Notes: generated from the letters alone by a model not told the origin. A stretch of DNA of 64,000 bases from Stieleria neptunia (GCF_007754155.1 NZ_CP037423.1:7126938-7190937); one strand, 5' to 3'; positions 9,170 through 18,220 are shown, counted from the first letter of the stretch. Program-made: numbers and translations.

Positions 9170-9421
9170 CAGTCGGTCTCGTCTGCGTCGGTGGGATGTT
9201 CCCGATGAACCGAGACCTCTTTTTCCGGTAGGTCTCAAGGTCGAACGGGAACGCTTTCTAGGAGGGAAAGCAGGGAGTATAGCAGGACGCGGCGTGGGGG
9301 AGGCGAGGAGACAAGGAGACAAGGAGAGGGGGAGACACGGAGCGATCGATCGGAACAAGACGTGCGGAGCCGTGGTTGTCACCTGATCGTTTGGCCTTCA
9401 TCACGTCGCGGGCCGGGTGAG
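9170..9421. other. Intergenic region with a purine-rich direct repeat
   Basis: There is no convincing gene. From about 9300 to 9340 the sequence is a purine-rich tract with repeated GGAGACAAGGAGACAAGGAG-like units. It lies between two minus-strand genes, so it forms the upstream region of the propeller gene. Confidence 0.5.
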
Positions 9422-10018
9422 CTACCGCGAGCGCAGGGCCGGCAACTCGACCAACGGGAACTCGTCTAACAATGATTGCCTGGTCACCGGTGGGATGGGT
9501 TCGAAGCCTCGGCGGGCGATATCCTCTCGTCCGAACGCACAGGCTTTTTCCAGAACATAGTACTGATTGAAGTCCGCGATGGTCTGGTTGATCGGCTCCA
9601 AGTCAAACCCGTCCAGGTGGCCTTGCCAGGCACGGTTGAATCGGTCGATGGAGTCGCGCAACTGACGCAGGGGCCGATCGAGTCGTTGTGCCCATAGCCC
9701 CTGGTTGGCCCAAGGCGGCGGCGCATGCCGATTCCAATTCTCATGAAAGGAGGCAACCAAACGCCACTGGCTTGGTGAGGCAAGATACGGAGCCAGTTTT
9801 GACCAGTCGCCATGAATCATCGCCGCAATTTTCCGAAGGTGCAGACTTGGACCGCGCAGCAACGTTTGTCGATGAGTCTGGCAGGCCCAACGCAATTGCT
9901 CCCTCGCCGCATCCAGCCGTCGGCCGCGGGTGACAAACGCCGGCTCCTCGCCTTGATCGGCCAGCATTCGGAGGAATTCCTCTCGCGAACCCTCATTGTC
10001 GATCTCCCGCATCGTCAT
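9422..10018 (-). CDS. Hypothetical protein, about 198 aa
   Basis: I do not recognise the family. The frame extends to 10075, but the first 19 residues there merely translate a tandem repeat, so a start at 10018 or 10012 (MTMREIDNEGS...) is more likely. The protein is soluble, mostly helical, with many Trp and Arg residues (QLRWACQTHRQTLLRG, WKRH-type stretches) and no signal peptide or membrane segment. Amino-acid composition and codon use look like a real gene. It is co-directional with the membrane protein upstream at 10143-10985, 124 bp away. Confidence 0.6.
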   Translation of the reverse strand: MTMREIDNEGSREEFLRMLADQGEEPAFVTRGRRLDAAREQLRWACQTHRQTLLRGPSLHLRKIAAMIHGDWSKLAPYLASPSQWRLVASFHENWNRHAPPPWANQGLWAQRLDRPLRQLRDSIDRFNRAWQGHLDGFDLEPINQTIADFNQYYVLEKACAFGREDIARRGFEPIPPVTRQSLLDEFPLVELPALRSR

Positions 10019-10020
10019 GG

Positions 10021-10119
10021 CCCCCATCATTCTGCCACCCCCATCATTCTGCCACCCCCATCGTCTTGCCCCCATCGTCTTGCCCCCATCGTCTTGCCCT
10101 ATCGTCTTGCCCTATCACG
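10021..10119. repeat. Short tandem repeats upstream of the 198-aa gene
   Basis: Two copies of an 18-bp unit (CCCCCATCATTCTGCCAC) are followed by about five copies of a 13-14-bp unit (CCCCCATCGTCTTG with variants CCCTATCGTCTTG). On the complementary strand this reads as GGCAGAATGATGGGGG units, a motif that also occurs once or twice at 28630-28665. Confidence 0.85.
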
Positions 10120-10142
10120 TCACGCACAACGTGACCGACCGA

Positions 10143-10985
10143 CTACTCGCTTACCGCTTCGGCCGTTCCGGAATCGGCGGCTGGTGTTTCACTTTCGTCG
10201 GCTTCACTTTCGTCGGCTTCACTTTCGCCGGTTTCGGTCGCAGTTTCGGTTACGGTCGCGGTTTCGTCACCGGGCTCGACCATCGGATTGGTCTGGACAC
10301 CTTCCTCGCCACCGCGTTTGACGCGGAGGATGAATTTGTCGTCTTCGATTCGAATGTCCTCAAACCGGCTCATGAATTTGGCATTTTCGGGATCCTTGTA
10401 GACATCCTTGGCCAGGTTCTCTTGCCGCATTGCCTGCATGAATTCATCGGGCAGTGGTTCGCCGTTGAGTTCCGCCTGATCGACGGTGACGATCAGCACG
10501 CCTCCGTCCATGGCGACGTCAAAGGTCGCCGATCCGTTGAAGTAGCGTCCCTTGCCCATCGGCAGTTTGTCCAGCGGAATGCTGACGTCGCCTTCGACTT
10601 GGTTGTTCTCGATCTTGACATAGACCTTTCCTTTGAAGTCTTCGTTTTTGCTGATCAGTGCGTTGATGTCATCGGCGGTCAACACCAAGTCTTCTTCGGG
10701 CGTCTCCCCGGCATCGAGTTTCTCTCGAAACGTTTCGACGCGGGCGTCCAGTTCGGCGAGGTCTTCTTCGGAGTATTCGACGGTCGGCAGGTCAATTGGG
10801 GTTTCGGAGGTGTATTTGGCGATCTGGTTGCTGAGGAACCAATAGCCGCCGAATCCGGCGCAGAGAATGGAGCCGATGAACAGTCCGCCTGCGATCAAAC
10901 AACCCCACAAGCATCCGTTGCCGGATCCGGAACTCTGCACTTGCGGTTCGGTACCTGGAGTCTGGGGGTCGACAAAATTAGACAT
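10143..10985 (-). CDS. Hypothetical membrane-anchored protein with acidic repeat tail
   Basis: 280 residues with the start at 10985 (MSNFVDPQTPGTEPQ...); an in-frame ATG six codons upstream is possible. A single hydrophobic segment (about residues 25-50, CLWGCLIAGGLFIGSILCAGFGGYWFL) anchors the protein. It is followed by a soluble domain and ends in a Thr/Glu/Ser-rich repeat (ATVTETATETGESEADESEA...). The topology is probably N-in with the folded domain outside. The family is not recognised, but proteins of this layout are common in planctomycetes. The tail repeat is also visible at DNA level as CACTTTCGTCGGCTT copies near 10200. Confidence 0.7.
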   Translation of the reverse strand: MSNFVDPQTPGTEPQVQSSGSGNGCLWGCLIAGGLFIGSILCAGFGGYWFLSNQIAKYTSETPIDLPTVEYSEEDLAELDARVETFREKLDAGETPEEDLVLTADDINALISKNEDFKGKVYVKIENNQVEGDVSIPLDKLPMGKGRYFNGSATFDVAMDGGVLIVTVDQAELNGEPLPDEFMQAMRQENLAKDVYKDPENAKFMSRFEDIRIEDDKFILRVKRGGEEGVQTNPMVEPGDETATVTETATETGESEADESEADESETPAADSGTAEAVSE

Positions 10986-11162
10986 TTCAGTTTTGTCCTT
11001 CACATGAAGAGCGCGGCTTGGCGGGAGACGATTCGCTCATTCTGGCAAATTCTTGCCGACACCGGGGCGCCAAATCCAATCGAATGCGGATCAAAATTGT
11101 GATCCGCTTGATCGGACGACTCTCCGTGGCGGCCGGCAAGGCACCTTCGCCCCCTGGATCGC

Positions 11163-11507
11163 CTATTCGACACCTTCAAGCTTGGCGACGACCGACATGC
11201 GATCCGCCCGGCGGGCTTCACTCGACGCTTTGGCGACATCCCAAGACTGTTTGACGTTCTGCTGACGGAGTGTGAGAGTCCAGGGTTCATCGTGGCTCGA
11301 CGATTCAAATTCTCGTTCGAAGCGTTGCGACGGGGCGTTTTCGGGAAACCACGCCCATTCACGTTCGGCGGTGGTCCGAACGTGCTGCAACGCGTCTTCG
11401 ATCACAACAGGCGACGGATCATCGGCCCCGATCGACGCGATCCAAAGCCAATGGAGCACGGCAAACGAGAGAAGGATGATGTTTCTCAAAGCAGGCGCCC
11501 AAATCAT
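11163..11507 (-). CDS. Small hypothetical exported protein, 114 aa
   Basis: The N-terminus (RNIILLSFAVLHWLWIASIGADD) looks like a signal peptide or membrane anchor. The rest is polar and helical with several Trp and Glu residues. No family is recognised. It is transcribed away from the divergent gene at 11700, leaving a 192-bp promoter region between them. A frame on the opposite strand overlaps most of it, but that frame lacks a sensible N-terminus. Confidence 0.5.
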   Translation of the reverse strand: MIWAPALRNIILLSFAVLHWLWIASIGADDPSPVVIEDALQHVRTTAEREWAWFPENAPSQRFEREFESSSHDEPWTLTLRQQNVKQSWDVAKASSEARRADRMSVVAKLEGVE

Positions 11508-11699
11508 CGGTGCATGAATCTCAACAGGTTTGATTGTAGACGGCAGCCGACGGCGTCGACGACCGTCGATCTCGAAACCACCCGCTTCACTTCATTTTGC
11601 TTGACGCGATAGACGTCGCGTCTTATCTTGGAGTCATCGCATTGCGGAACGGTATCTACACACCGCAACGCACCCCTTCCTCGTTCCATCAGGTGAACC

Positions 11700-12509
11700 A
11701 TGCGTGCGTTCTGCGTCATGATGTCGTGTTTGATTTCATGTGTCGTCGTCGGGCAAGAAGCGTCTGACGGACAGGCCAAGCTTGCGATCGAACTGGCCAA
11801 GACGGAAGCGAAAGCACTGGAGGTTTTTCTCGATTCCGAAAAGCTGAAGTGGGAAACCGAACCGCTGTTGCGATGGACCAATCCGGTTTCGGGTCAAATT
11901 TACGGCGACGTTTACATTTGGACGCTGGACGGCCGCCCCGAAGCGATCGCATCGATTTATAAATGGTTCTCCCCGCACACGCATTTGGCGACCGAACTGC
12001 AATCGCTCAGCGAGTCGCCGTTGACGATGACGCGTTACGGAGCGAGGGCCTGGTCGACAGGAAAAGGGCTTGAGATGAAGTCACTGGCCGATGCCCCCGC
12101 GCCGAGTGATCGTCCCTACCAGCGATCCAGGCAGATGCACTCGATCGCGGAAGAATTCATCGCCAAGGCGGAAGATCGCTCGGATTCGACGTCGACGTGG
12201 AATTTGCGTCGCTTGCCCAAACCCATTTTTCGGTATCAAAGCGAAAAACGAGGCATCGTCGACGGGGCAATGTTTGCGTTTTGCCAAGGCAATACGAACA
12301 ACCCAGAGGTGCTGCTATTGCTGGAAGCCCGACGTCGAGACGGCCAAACACGCTGGCATTACGGACTGGGTCGGCAGAACAGCCTCCGCTTTACCGTGCA
12401 TCGAAACGGCGAGTTGATTTGGGACGTCCCGAAATTGGCGCCGCCGTGGCCGGCCGTCAACCGGCCCGACCAGCCCTATCTGGTGATCAAGTCACAAACC
12501 GCCAACTAA
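11700..12509 (+). CDS. Secreted hypothetical protein, paralogue of the gene at 25867-26709
   Basis: 269 residues with a signal peptide (MRAFCVMMSCLISCVVVGQE). It shares distinctive stretches with the protein at 25867-26709: LRRLPKPIFRYQ versus LRLLPQPLFRYQ, and DGAMFAFCQGNTNNPEVLLLLE versus DGALFAFVWDNGTDPELLLRIE. Both therefore belong to one secreted family, apparently planctomycete-specific, of unknown function. The stop codon is formed at the junction with an IS630 element: T and A come from the original sequence and the last A is the first base of the insertion. Confidence 0.75.
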   Translation: MRAFCVMMSCLISCVVVGQEASDGQAKLAIELAKTEAKALEVFLDSEKLKWETEPLLRWTNPVSGQIYGDVYIWTLDGRPEAIASIYKWFSPHTHLATELQSLSESPLTMTRYGARAWSTGKGLEMKSLADAPAPSDRPYQRSRQMHSIAEEFIAKAEDRSDSTSTWNLRRLPKPIFRYQSEKRGIVDGAMFAFCQGNTNNPEVLLLLEARRRDGQTRWHYGLGRQNSLRFTVHRNGELIWDVPKLAPPWPAVNRPDQPYLVIKSQTAN

Positions 12510-13700
12510 GCACGTGAGCATGTGTAGTTCATGGAAATTGGCAAGGCTTTTGCAGGTTTGTCACGATGGGCGCGGTTCGTTCTTTTGCTAGCTAATTGTC
12601 CGGTCGTCGGACGGGCCTGGCAAGGTCGGTGCCTCCCGACAATCACGGGAGACTTACCATGGCAAGACCTGCAACCGTTTTCGCGAAAATCACGAACCAG
12701 CAGCAACGTGACCGTCTGATTGAGCTTTGGAAACAGCATCCAAACCATTACACACGAATACGGGCACACGCGATTCTTCTGAGCGATGCTCAATACGAAA
12801 TTGAGCAGATCGTCGATATTCTTAGTGTCAGTAGAGACAGCGTGCGAGCTTGGATCAAACACTTTGAACAAGACGGACCAGACGCCCTGCTGGACGAAAA
12901 GCGACCAGGCGGACCGAGGAAGCTCAATGAACAGGAAGAGCAAATCCTCAAAGATTTGTTGCGGCAATTTCCCTCCCGGCCTGCCACAGTCCTGTCGCGT
13001 TTGCGAACACGGACCGGCAAATCGATCAGCCGACATTCGCTGCGTCGTTACGCCCGACGATTCAATTTGAGCTGGAAGCGGTTTCGGCGCAGCCTGCGGA
13101 AAAAACGAGACGAAAAGGCTTTCCGGTTGGCTCAAGAGGAACTCGCCGAGTTGCTCAATGAACCTGAACTGGATGTCGTATACTTTGACGAAGCGGGATT
13201 TTCGCTTAAGGGCGTGGTGCCATACGGATGGCTTCCCATCGGCGAACGGACCGATGTGCCAGTCACCGGCGCCCATGGGGCGACGGTTCAGGCACTTGGC
13301 TTTGAGCATCAAGATGGAACCACCCATACCTATCTTCACAAAGGGTACGTCAACACGCAAACGGTCATTGAAATCATGGATGATTTTTGTGAGACGATTG
13401 ACCAAACAACGGTGGTCATCCTCGACAATGCATCTTGCCACACCAGCGGAGCTTTTGAAGCATCGATCGAACGCTGGGCAGAGCGTGGGCTGCTGGTTTA
13501 TCATCTTCCGCCGTATAGTCCCGAACTGAATTCGATCGAGCGACTATGGAGGCAACTAAAGTATCAACAAATGCCCGCCACGGCCTGGGAACGATTCAAA
13601 ACCTTGTTACAAACGCTGACGACGAAGCTATGCGAAATCGGTGAGGTAACCTACATGCCATCACTTGAAAGTTATGCCGAATAACTCGTGCTGACGTGCT
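12509..13700 (+). mobile_element. IS630-family insertion sequence, 1192 bp, complete
   Basis: The ends are inverted: AGCACGTGAGCA at 12509 and, on the other strand, AGCACGTCAGCA from 13700. The element is flanked by TA on both sides (12507-12508 and 13701-13702), as expected for IS630/Tc1-mariner insertion with TA duplication. It carries one intact transposase gene. Removing it rejoins the upstream gene to a TAG stop and restores the left end of a CTAG-bounded repeat. Confidence 0.9.
12659..13684 (+). CDS. IS630 family transposase
   Basis: 341 residues. The start at 12659 (MARPATVFAKITNQQQRDRL) is chosen over the longer frame because upstream codons lie in the IS leader. The N-terminal half is a paired-type helix-turn-helix (IEQIVDILSVSRDSVRAWIKHFEQDG). 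The catalytic domain shows the DDE residues in VVYFDEAGFS, VVILDNASCH and PYSPELNSIERLWRQLK, which are hallmark IS630 motifs. It cuts and pastes at TA dinucleotides. No frameshift or stop interrupts it, so the element may be active. GC content is visibly lower than in the neighbouring genes. Confidence 0.95.
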   Translation: MARPATVFAKITNQQQRDRLIELWKQHPNHYTRIRAHAILLSDAQYEIEQIVDILSVSRDSVRAWIKHFEQDGPDALLDEKRPGGPRKLNEQEEQILKDLLRQFPSRPATVLSRLRTRTGKSISRHSLRRYARRFNLSWKRFRRSLRKKRDEKAFRLAQEELAELLNEPELDVVYFDEAGFSLKGVVPYGWLPIGERTDVPVTGAHGATVQALGFEHQDGTTHTYLHKGYVNTQTVIEIMDDFCETIDQTTVVILDNASCHTSGAFEASIERWAERGLLVYHLPPYSPELNSIERLWRQLKYQQMPATAWERFKTLLQTLTTKLCEIGEVTYMPSLESYAE

Positions 13701-13855
13701 TAGTGCTTCGTCAACTTTTACTCTTAGGGTACCGCGGAAAAGGGGTCAGGTACCAAAAATGCGAAGCACCCTGCGGGCCATTTGGTTTTTGGTACCTGCC
13801 CCCTTTTCCGCTCGACAAACGCAGGCTCGAAAATTGAAAGCTGACAAAGCACTAG
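13701..13855 (+). repeat. CTAG-bounded MITE/REPIN-like element, family D, copy 1 (interrupted at its left end by IS630)
   Basis: The element starts with CTAGTGCTTCGTCAAC (C at 12506, TAG at 13701 after the IS) and ends at 13855 with GCTGACAAAGCACTAG, i.e. 16-bp terminal inverted repeats with 14 matches. Inside is a large palindrome in which GGAAAAGGGGTCAGGTACC is mirrored by GGTACCTGCCCCCTTTTCC, a sequence type associated with REP-associated tyrosine transposases. A second copy lies inverted at 42619-42733. Confidence 0.85.
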
Positions 13856-13975
13856 TGCATCTGCTGCACCTGGTCATCGGGTCGGAGAGCGGGACCTGTG
13901 ATAAACTGCTGCGACTCGGCAATGGACACCCGTCCCCGAAACCTCCACCAGATACATCACATAGGACATCAAAAC

Positions 13976-14176
13976 ATGGCGAAGAAGCACATCACGTTGC
14001 AGCACAGCGAGAGCGTCATCGTTCAGGCCGCGGCCCAGATCTATTCCGCCTACATCGCCAGCGGAAAAGTTGGCAAAGACGACAACACGAAATATCTGAA
14101 GCAATCCATCAAGGACGCCATCACGATCGCCCGAAGCGTCGACGACGTGGTGATCAGTGACGGTGAAATGGAGTAG
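13976..14176 (+). CDS. Small conserved hypothetical protein, 66 aa
   Basis: The start at 13976 (MAKKHITLQHSESVIVQAAA) is preferred; the frame is open further upstream to 13898, where it reads poorly. The protein is soluble and helical, ending in the acidic SDGEME. I do not recognise a family. It looks like a self-contained small gene between a family D element and a family A palindrome. Confidence 0.6.
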   Translation: MAKKHITLQHSESVIVQAAAQIYSAYIASGKVGKDDNTKYLKQSIKDAITIARSVDDVVISDGEME

Positions 14177-14221
14177 TCGGGCACCAACTCGCGAGTGAAT
14201 CAGTTGGGCGAGCGATAACGC

Positions 14222-14344
14222 CGTGAAGCGTTTATTCCCTGTGTTTTGTCGAGTTTTTAGCGGTAGGGCGCGAGCCCTCCGGTCCGTCATCTTTACCAAA
14301 ACACCGGAGGGCTCGCGCCCTACCGCTAACAAATGCTTCACAGC
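14222..14344. repeat. Family A palindromic element, copy 2, with outer GTGAAGC arms
   Basis: The core inverted repeat TTAGCGGTAGGGCGCGAGCCC (from 14257) is mirrored by GGGCTCGCGCCCTACCGCTAA (ending about 14329). It is enclosed by outer arms GTGAAGCG at about 14223 and GCTTCAC at 14335. The outer arms match those of copy 5 at 36701-36826. It lies between a plus-strand gene and a minus-strand gene that converge, a position suited to bidirectional termination. Confidence 0.85.
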
Positions 14345-14350
14345 AATGAG

Positions 14351-15688
14351 CTAGCGGCCGGCGGCTTGTTCGCTGCCCATCAGGGTCATCAGCGCAACGA
14401 CGGTGGATTCGACACCTCGGATGACAGCCGGTTGGGATTCGATTTTGAACAGGGGTGAATGATGACTCGGCACCGGGGCGCCGCCAGCTGCTTCGGTGTC
14501 GAAGGCGGATTGCGGCGTGCCACCGACAGACCAGTAGACCGACGGGATGGTCGGATTGCTTGTAAAGATCGGAAAATCTTCGGCGCCCATGCCCTTGGAC
14601 GGCTCGTCGATGACCTGATCCTCGCCAATGGTTTTCTGCCATGCGGCTCGCAAGCGTCGCGCCAGCTGGGGTGTGTTGGACGTCGGCGGCACGCCTTCCT
14701 TGGACACAATGACTTCGGGCAACTTGTCTTCCGGCAGCCCCGCCACACGTCCCATGTTGGTTGCGATTCTGCGGATGCCATCCAACAACGTCTTGCGTGT
14801 TTCCGGACTGGTGCTGCGGACGGTCAACTGAAGCTGCGCCCTGTCGGAGATGATGTTGTGTTTGGTTCCGGCGTGAAAAGACCCGACGGTCACCACACCG
14901 GGAACGCGGGGCGCGATCTCGCGGGAAACCAGCGTTTGCAGCGCCATCACGATTTGGCTGCCCAGGACGATCGGGTCTTTTCCTCGGTGCGGGCTGGCGC
15001 CATGCGCCCCGACGCCGTGAATGATGATGTCGACCGTGTCCGAACCGGCATAGGGGCTTCCCTCGGAGACATTGATCAATCCGGATCGGTCGCGTGAGGT
15101 GACGTGAAAGGCGAGTGCATAATCGGGGACGCCGAAACGTTCCCACAATCGGTCCTGCTTCATCGCGCGGGCGCCCATCACACGTTCTTCGGCCGGTTGC
15201 ATGATCAACATCAAGGTGCCTTGCCAAACGTCGCGGTTGGCGGACATGTAGCGTGCCGTACCGACCAGGCTGGTTAAATGCACGTCGTGACCACAGGCAT
15301 GCATCACGGGGACGACCTCGCCCGTGATCGGGCTCTGCTGTGTCGTTTTGGACGCGTTGGGCAGTCCCGATTTCTCTTCGACCGGCAATCCGTCCATATC
15401 GGCCCGCATCATCACGGTCGGTCCGTCACCGTTCTTCATCAGCGCGACGACCCCCGTCCCTCCGACGCCTTCGGTGACATCAAACCCGACGGCGCGCATT
15501 TCTCGCGCCATCCTGGCGGCGGTCTTGTATTCGACCAGCGACAACTCGGGATGGCGGTGAAAGTGATCAAACAGGCTTGCCAGATGGACGTCATAATCGG
15601 CACGGACCGACTGCCGCAAATCTTCGGCGAACGCCGTCGGCGGGAACGCAATCGCGAACAATAAGAGAATCAAGCAGGTCGGTTTCAT
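14351..15688 (-). CDS. Secreted M20-family amidohydrolase (hippurate hydrolase/aminoacylase type)
   Basis: 445 residues from the ATG at 15688, which opens a signal peptide (MKPTCLILLLFAIAFPPTAFA). The frame extends upstream to 16009 but without a plausible N-terminus. Family motifs include HRHPELS near the start, RADMDGLPVEE, MHACGHDVH with metal-binding Cys/His, GVGAHGASPHRGKDP, and GAEDFPIF near the C-terminus. M20D enzymes use two metal ions to remove acyl groups from amino acids or amino-acid conjugates. An exported form suggests periplasmic peptide or N-acyl scavenging. It is divergent from the sulfatase at 15985. Confidence 0.9.
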   Translation of the reverse strand: MKPTCLILLLFAIAFPPTAFAEDLRQSVRADYDVHLASLFDHFHRHPELSLVEYKTAARMAREMRAVGFDVTEGVGGTGVVALMKNGDGPTVMMRADMDGLPVEEKSGLPNASKTTQQSPITGEVVPVMHACGHDVHLTSLVGTARYMSANRDVWQGTLMLIMQPAEERVMGARAMKQDRLWERFGVPDYALAFHVTSRDRSGLINVSEGSPYAGSDTVDIIIHGVGAHGASPHRGKDPIVLGSQIVMALQTLVSREIAPRVPGVVTVGSFHAGTKHNIISDRAQLQLTVRSTSPETRKTLLDGIRRIATNMGRVAGLPEDKLPEVIVSKEGVPPTSNTPQLARRLRAAWQKTIGEDQVIDEPSKGMGAEDFPIFTSNPTIPSVYWSVGGTPQSAFDTEAAGGAPVPSHHSPLFKIESQPAVIRGVESTVVALMTLMGSEQAAGR

Positions 15689-15984
15689 CAGCGAGGCTCC
15701 GGGTTCATCAACATGGCTGGGGGGATCGCGCCAATCGGGGGCGATCCAAATTGTTTGGATTCGGGCGTGCGTTGGCAATGATCGGCAAAGGACTTTCTGT
15801 GCATCGCCCACAATCCGAACACGGTCGGTGATCATCGCCAGCGGCTGCATTATACTGCGGAGCCGGATCGGAGCCGGATTGACCACTCCAATCACACCCC
15901 ACTCGACCTCCCTACGTTCATCCGTGTCGACACCCGTCACAAGACTGAGGATGTGTAGACACCAATGCCCCCACGTTTGATCTG

Positions 15985-17682
15985 ATGATGACTTTTCGCC
16001 CCTTTGCATTCTGCCTGTGTTTCTTGATCGCCGTCGCTCTGGTGTCGCGTGAAGCCGACGCGGCCGAGCGTCCGAACATCTTGTACATCATGTCGGACGA
16101 TCATGCGGCGCACGCGATCTCCGCGTACGGCAGCCGTCTGGCCGAGATCGCTCCGACGCCCAACATCGACCGTCTGGCCGAGGAAGGCGCCCTGTTCACC
16201 AACGCGTTCTGCACCAATTCGATCTGTTCGCCCTCGCGCGCCTGCGTGTTGACCGGGCAATACAACCATGTCAACGGATCGTTCGACCTGAGCGGCAGCG
16301 TTGCCCCGGGCAAACAGATGCTGGCCCTCCAAATGCGCAAGGCGGGTTACGAAACCGCCATGATCGGCAAGTGGCACCTGAAAGCCGAGCCGGCCGATTT
16401 TGATTACTACTGTGTCTTGCCCGGGCAAGGGAAATACCACAACCCTGATTTTCGCATTCGCGGCGACAAGCCGTGGGGCAAGAACCTGATCCATTTCCAG
16501 GACAAACACGTCACCGATGCGATCACGGATCTGTCGCTGCAATGGCTTTCCGAGCGGGGCGACAAAGACAAACCGTTTTTCTTGATGCATCATTACAAGG
16601 CGCCCCACGATTATTTTGACAATGCGGCGCGTTACGAATCGTATTTGGCCGATGTCGACATTCCCGAACCCGAAACGCTTTGGGATCGCGGCGAGTCGTT
16701 CGGATCGTTGGCAACACGTGGCGACAACGACGAATTGGTTCCCCACATCGGCACGTCGATCGGATCGCGCAACCCGCGTCGGTCGTACCTCGGTGATCTG
16801 CCCAAGTTGTATCCCAACGAATTCCCCCAAGGCTATGACCCGGCGGATTACACCGACCAGCAAAACACACGCCTGGCGTACAACGCCTACCTGAAGAAGT
16901 TCTTGCGCTGCGTCAAAGGCATCGATGACAACCTGGGGCGTCTGTTCGACCACCTCGAAAAGACCGGCCAGATGGACAACACGGTCATCATCTACACCGG
17001 CGATCAAGGGTTCATGCTGGGCGAACACGATTACCAAGACAAACGTTGGATGTACGAGGAATCTCAGCGGATGCCGTTTTTGGTCCGCTACCCCAAGACC
17101 GTTCCGGCCGGTCAGCGTTTCGACACGATCATCGAAAACGTCGATTACGGCCCCACGATGCTCGACTTCGCCGGCGCAGAAATCCCGGCAACCGTCCAAG
17201 GGCGCTCCTTCAAATCCATGCTGGAATCGGGTGACGAGCCCGCCGATTGGAAACAGGCGGCCTACTACCGCTATTGGATGCACATGGCCCATCACGACAA
17301 CCCCGGTCACATGGGGATCCGCACCAAGACGCACAAGTTGATCTACTACTATGGATGCAACTACGACGGCGGTTACCAGACGCCGGCCGGTTGGGAGCTG
17401 TACGACCTGGTCAACGATCCCCAAGAAACGCGCAACCTCTATGACGATCCCGAACACGCCGAGCTGGCCGCGAAACTCAAATCACAGCTCGCTGAGACAC
17501 GTCGACGCGTCGGTGACGATGGTTCCCACTACCCGGCCTGTGAGGAAGTCGTGCAAGAGTTCTGGGATTATGATGAAGCGGACCGGGCCAAGGCTCGTGA
17601 GATCTCACACCGGTACCTCAAGCGACGACTGGAAGAACTGGCGGCCGGCCAGCGGAACATTCGCACGTACTACGGCGAGTGA
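15985..17682 (+). CDS. Secreted sulfatase (formylglycine type)
   Basis: 565 residues with signal peptide (MMTFRPFAFCLCFLIAVALVSREADA). RPNILYIMSDDH provides the metal-binding Asp pair. Cys81 in CSPSRACVLTG is the C-x-P-S-R site that is oxidised to formylglycine. GKWHLK and the later GDQGFMLGEHDYQDK and WMYEESQRMPFLVRYP motifs complete the family-S1 arylsulfatase set. It hydrolyses sulfate esters, probably on algal or other sulfated glycans. Expression is single-gene; the R2 repeat array starts 22 bp after the stop, and another sulfatase lies beyond the array. Confidence 0.95.
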   Translation: MMTFRPFAFCLCFLIAVALVSREADAAERPNILYIMSDDHAAHAISAYGSRLAEIAPTPNIDRLAEEGALFTNAFCTNSICSPSRACVLTGQYNHVNGSFDLSGSVAPGKQMLALQMRKAGYETAMIGKWHLKAEPADFDYYCVLPGQGKYHNPDFRIRGDKPWGKNLIHFQDKHVTDAITDLSLQWLSERGDKDKPFFLMHHYKAPHDYFDNAARYESYLADVDIPEPETLWDRGESFGSLATRGDNDELVPHIGTSIGSRNPRRSYLGDLPKLYPNEFPQGYDPADYTDQQNTRLAYNAYLKKFLRCVKGIDDNLGRLFDHLEKTGQMDNTVIIYTGDQGFMLGEHDYQDKRWMYEESQRMPFLVRYPKTVPAGQRFDTIIENVDYGPTMLDFAGAEIPATVQGRSFKSMLESGDEPADWKQAAYYRYWMHMAHHDNPGHMGIRTKTHKLIYYYGCNYDGGYQTPAGWELYDLVNDPQETRNLYDDPEHAELAAKLKSQLAETRRRVGDDGSHYPACEEVVQEFWDYDEADRAKAREISHRYLKRRLEELAAGQRNIRTYYGE

Positions 17683-18220
17683 GATCGAGTTGAGCCGAGA
17701 CGACGTGGGATAGGCTTCCAGCCTGTCATCGCGCCTCGTTCCAAGGCTCAGCCTTGGAACGCAATGTCGGTGTGGCTCCGCCGCACGCGGTCATCGGGCC
17801 GGAGGCGGAGCCTCCAGGACAGTGTGTTCCCAGGCAGAGCCCGGGAACAAGTGACAGTGGGATAGGCTTCCAGCCTGTCATCGAGCCTCGTTCCAAGGCT
17901 CCGCCTTGGAACGCAATGTCGGTGTGGCTCCGCCGCACGCGGTCATCGGGCCGGAGGCGGAGCCTCCAGGACAGCGTGTTCCCAGGCAGAGCCCGGGAAC
18001 AAGTGACAGTGGGATAGGCTTCCAGCCTGTCATCGCACCTCGTTCCAAGGCTCCGCCTTGGAACGCAATGTCGGTGTGGCTCCGCCGCACGCGGTCATCG
18101 GGCCGGAGGCGGAGCCTGGGCTGCGCAAAACCGACCGGTTTTGTGTTGAAATTGCTATTTGAGAATTTGACGGAATTGGTTCTCTTATATGCAGTTTTTC
18201 CGCGTCATGGAGGTTCAGTC

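Noticed and set aside
15937..17457. 506-codon minus-strand ORF opposite the sulfatase gene
   Set aside because: It is a shadow of the GC-rich sulfatase coding strand, which carries all catalytic motifs.
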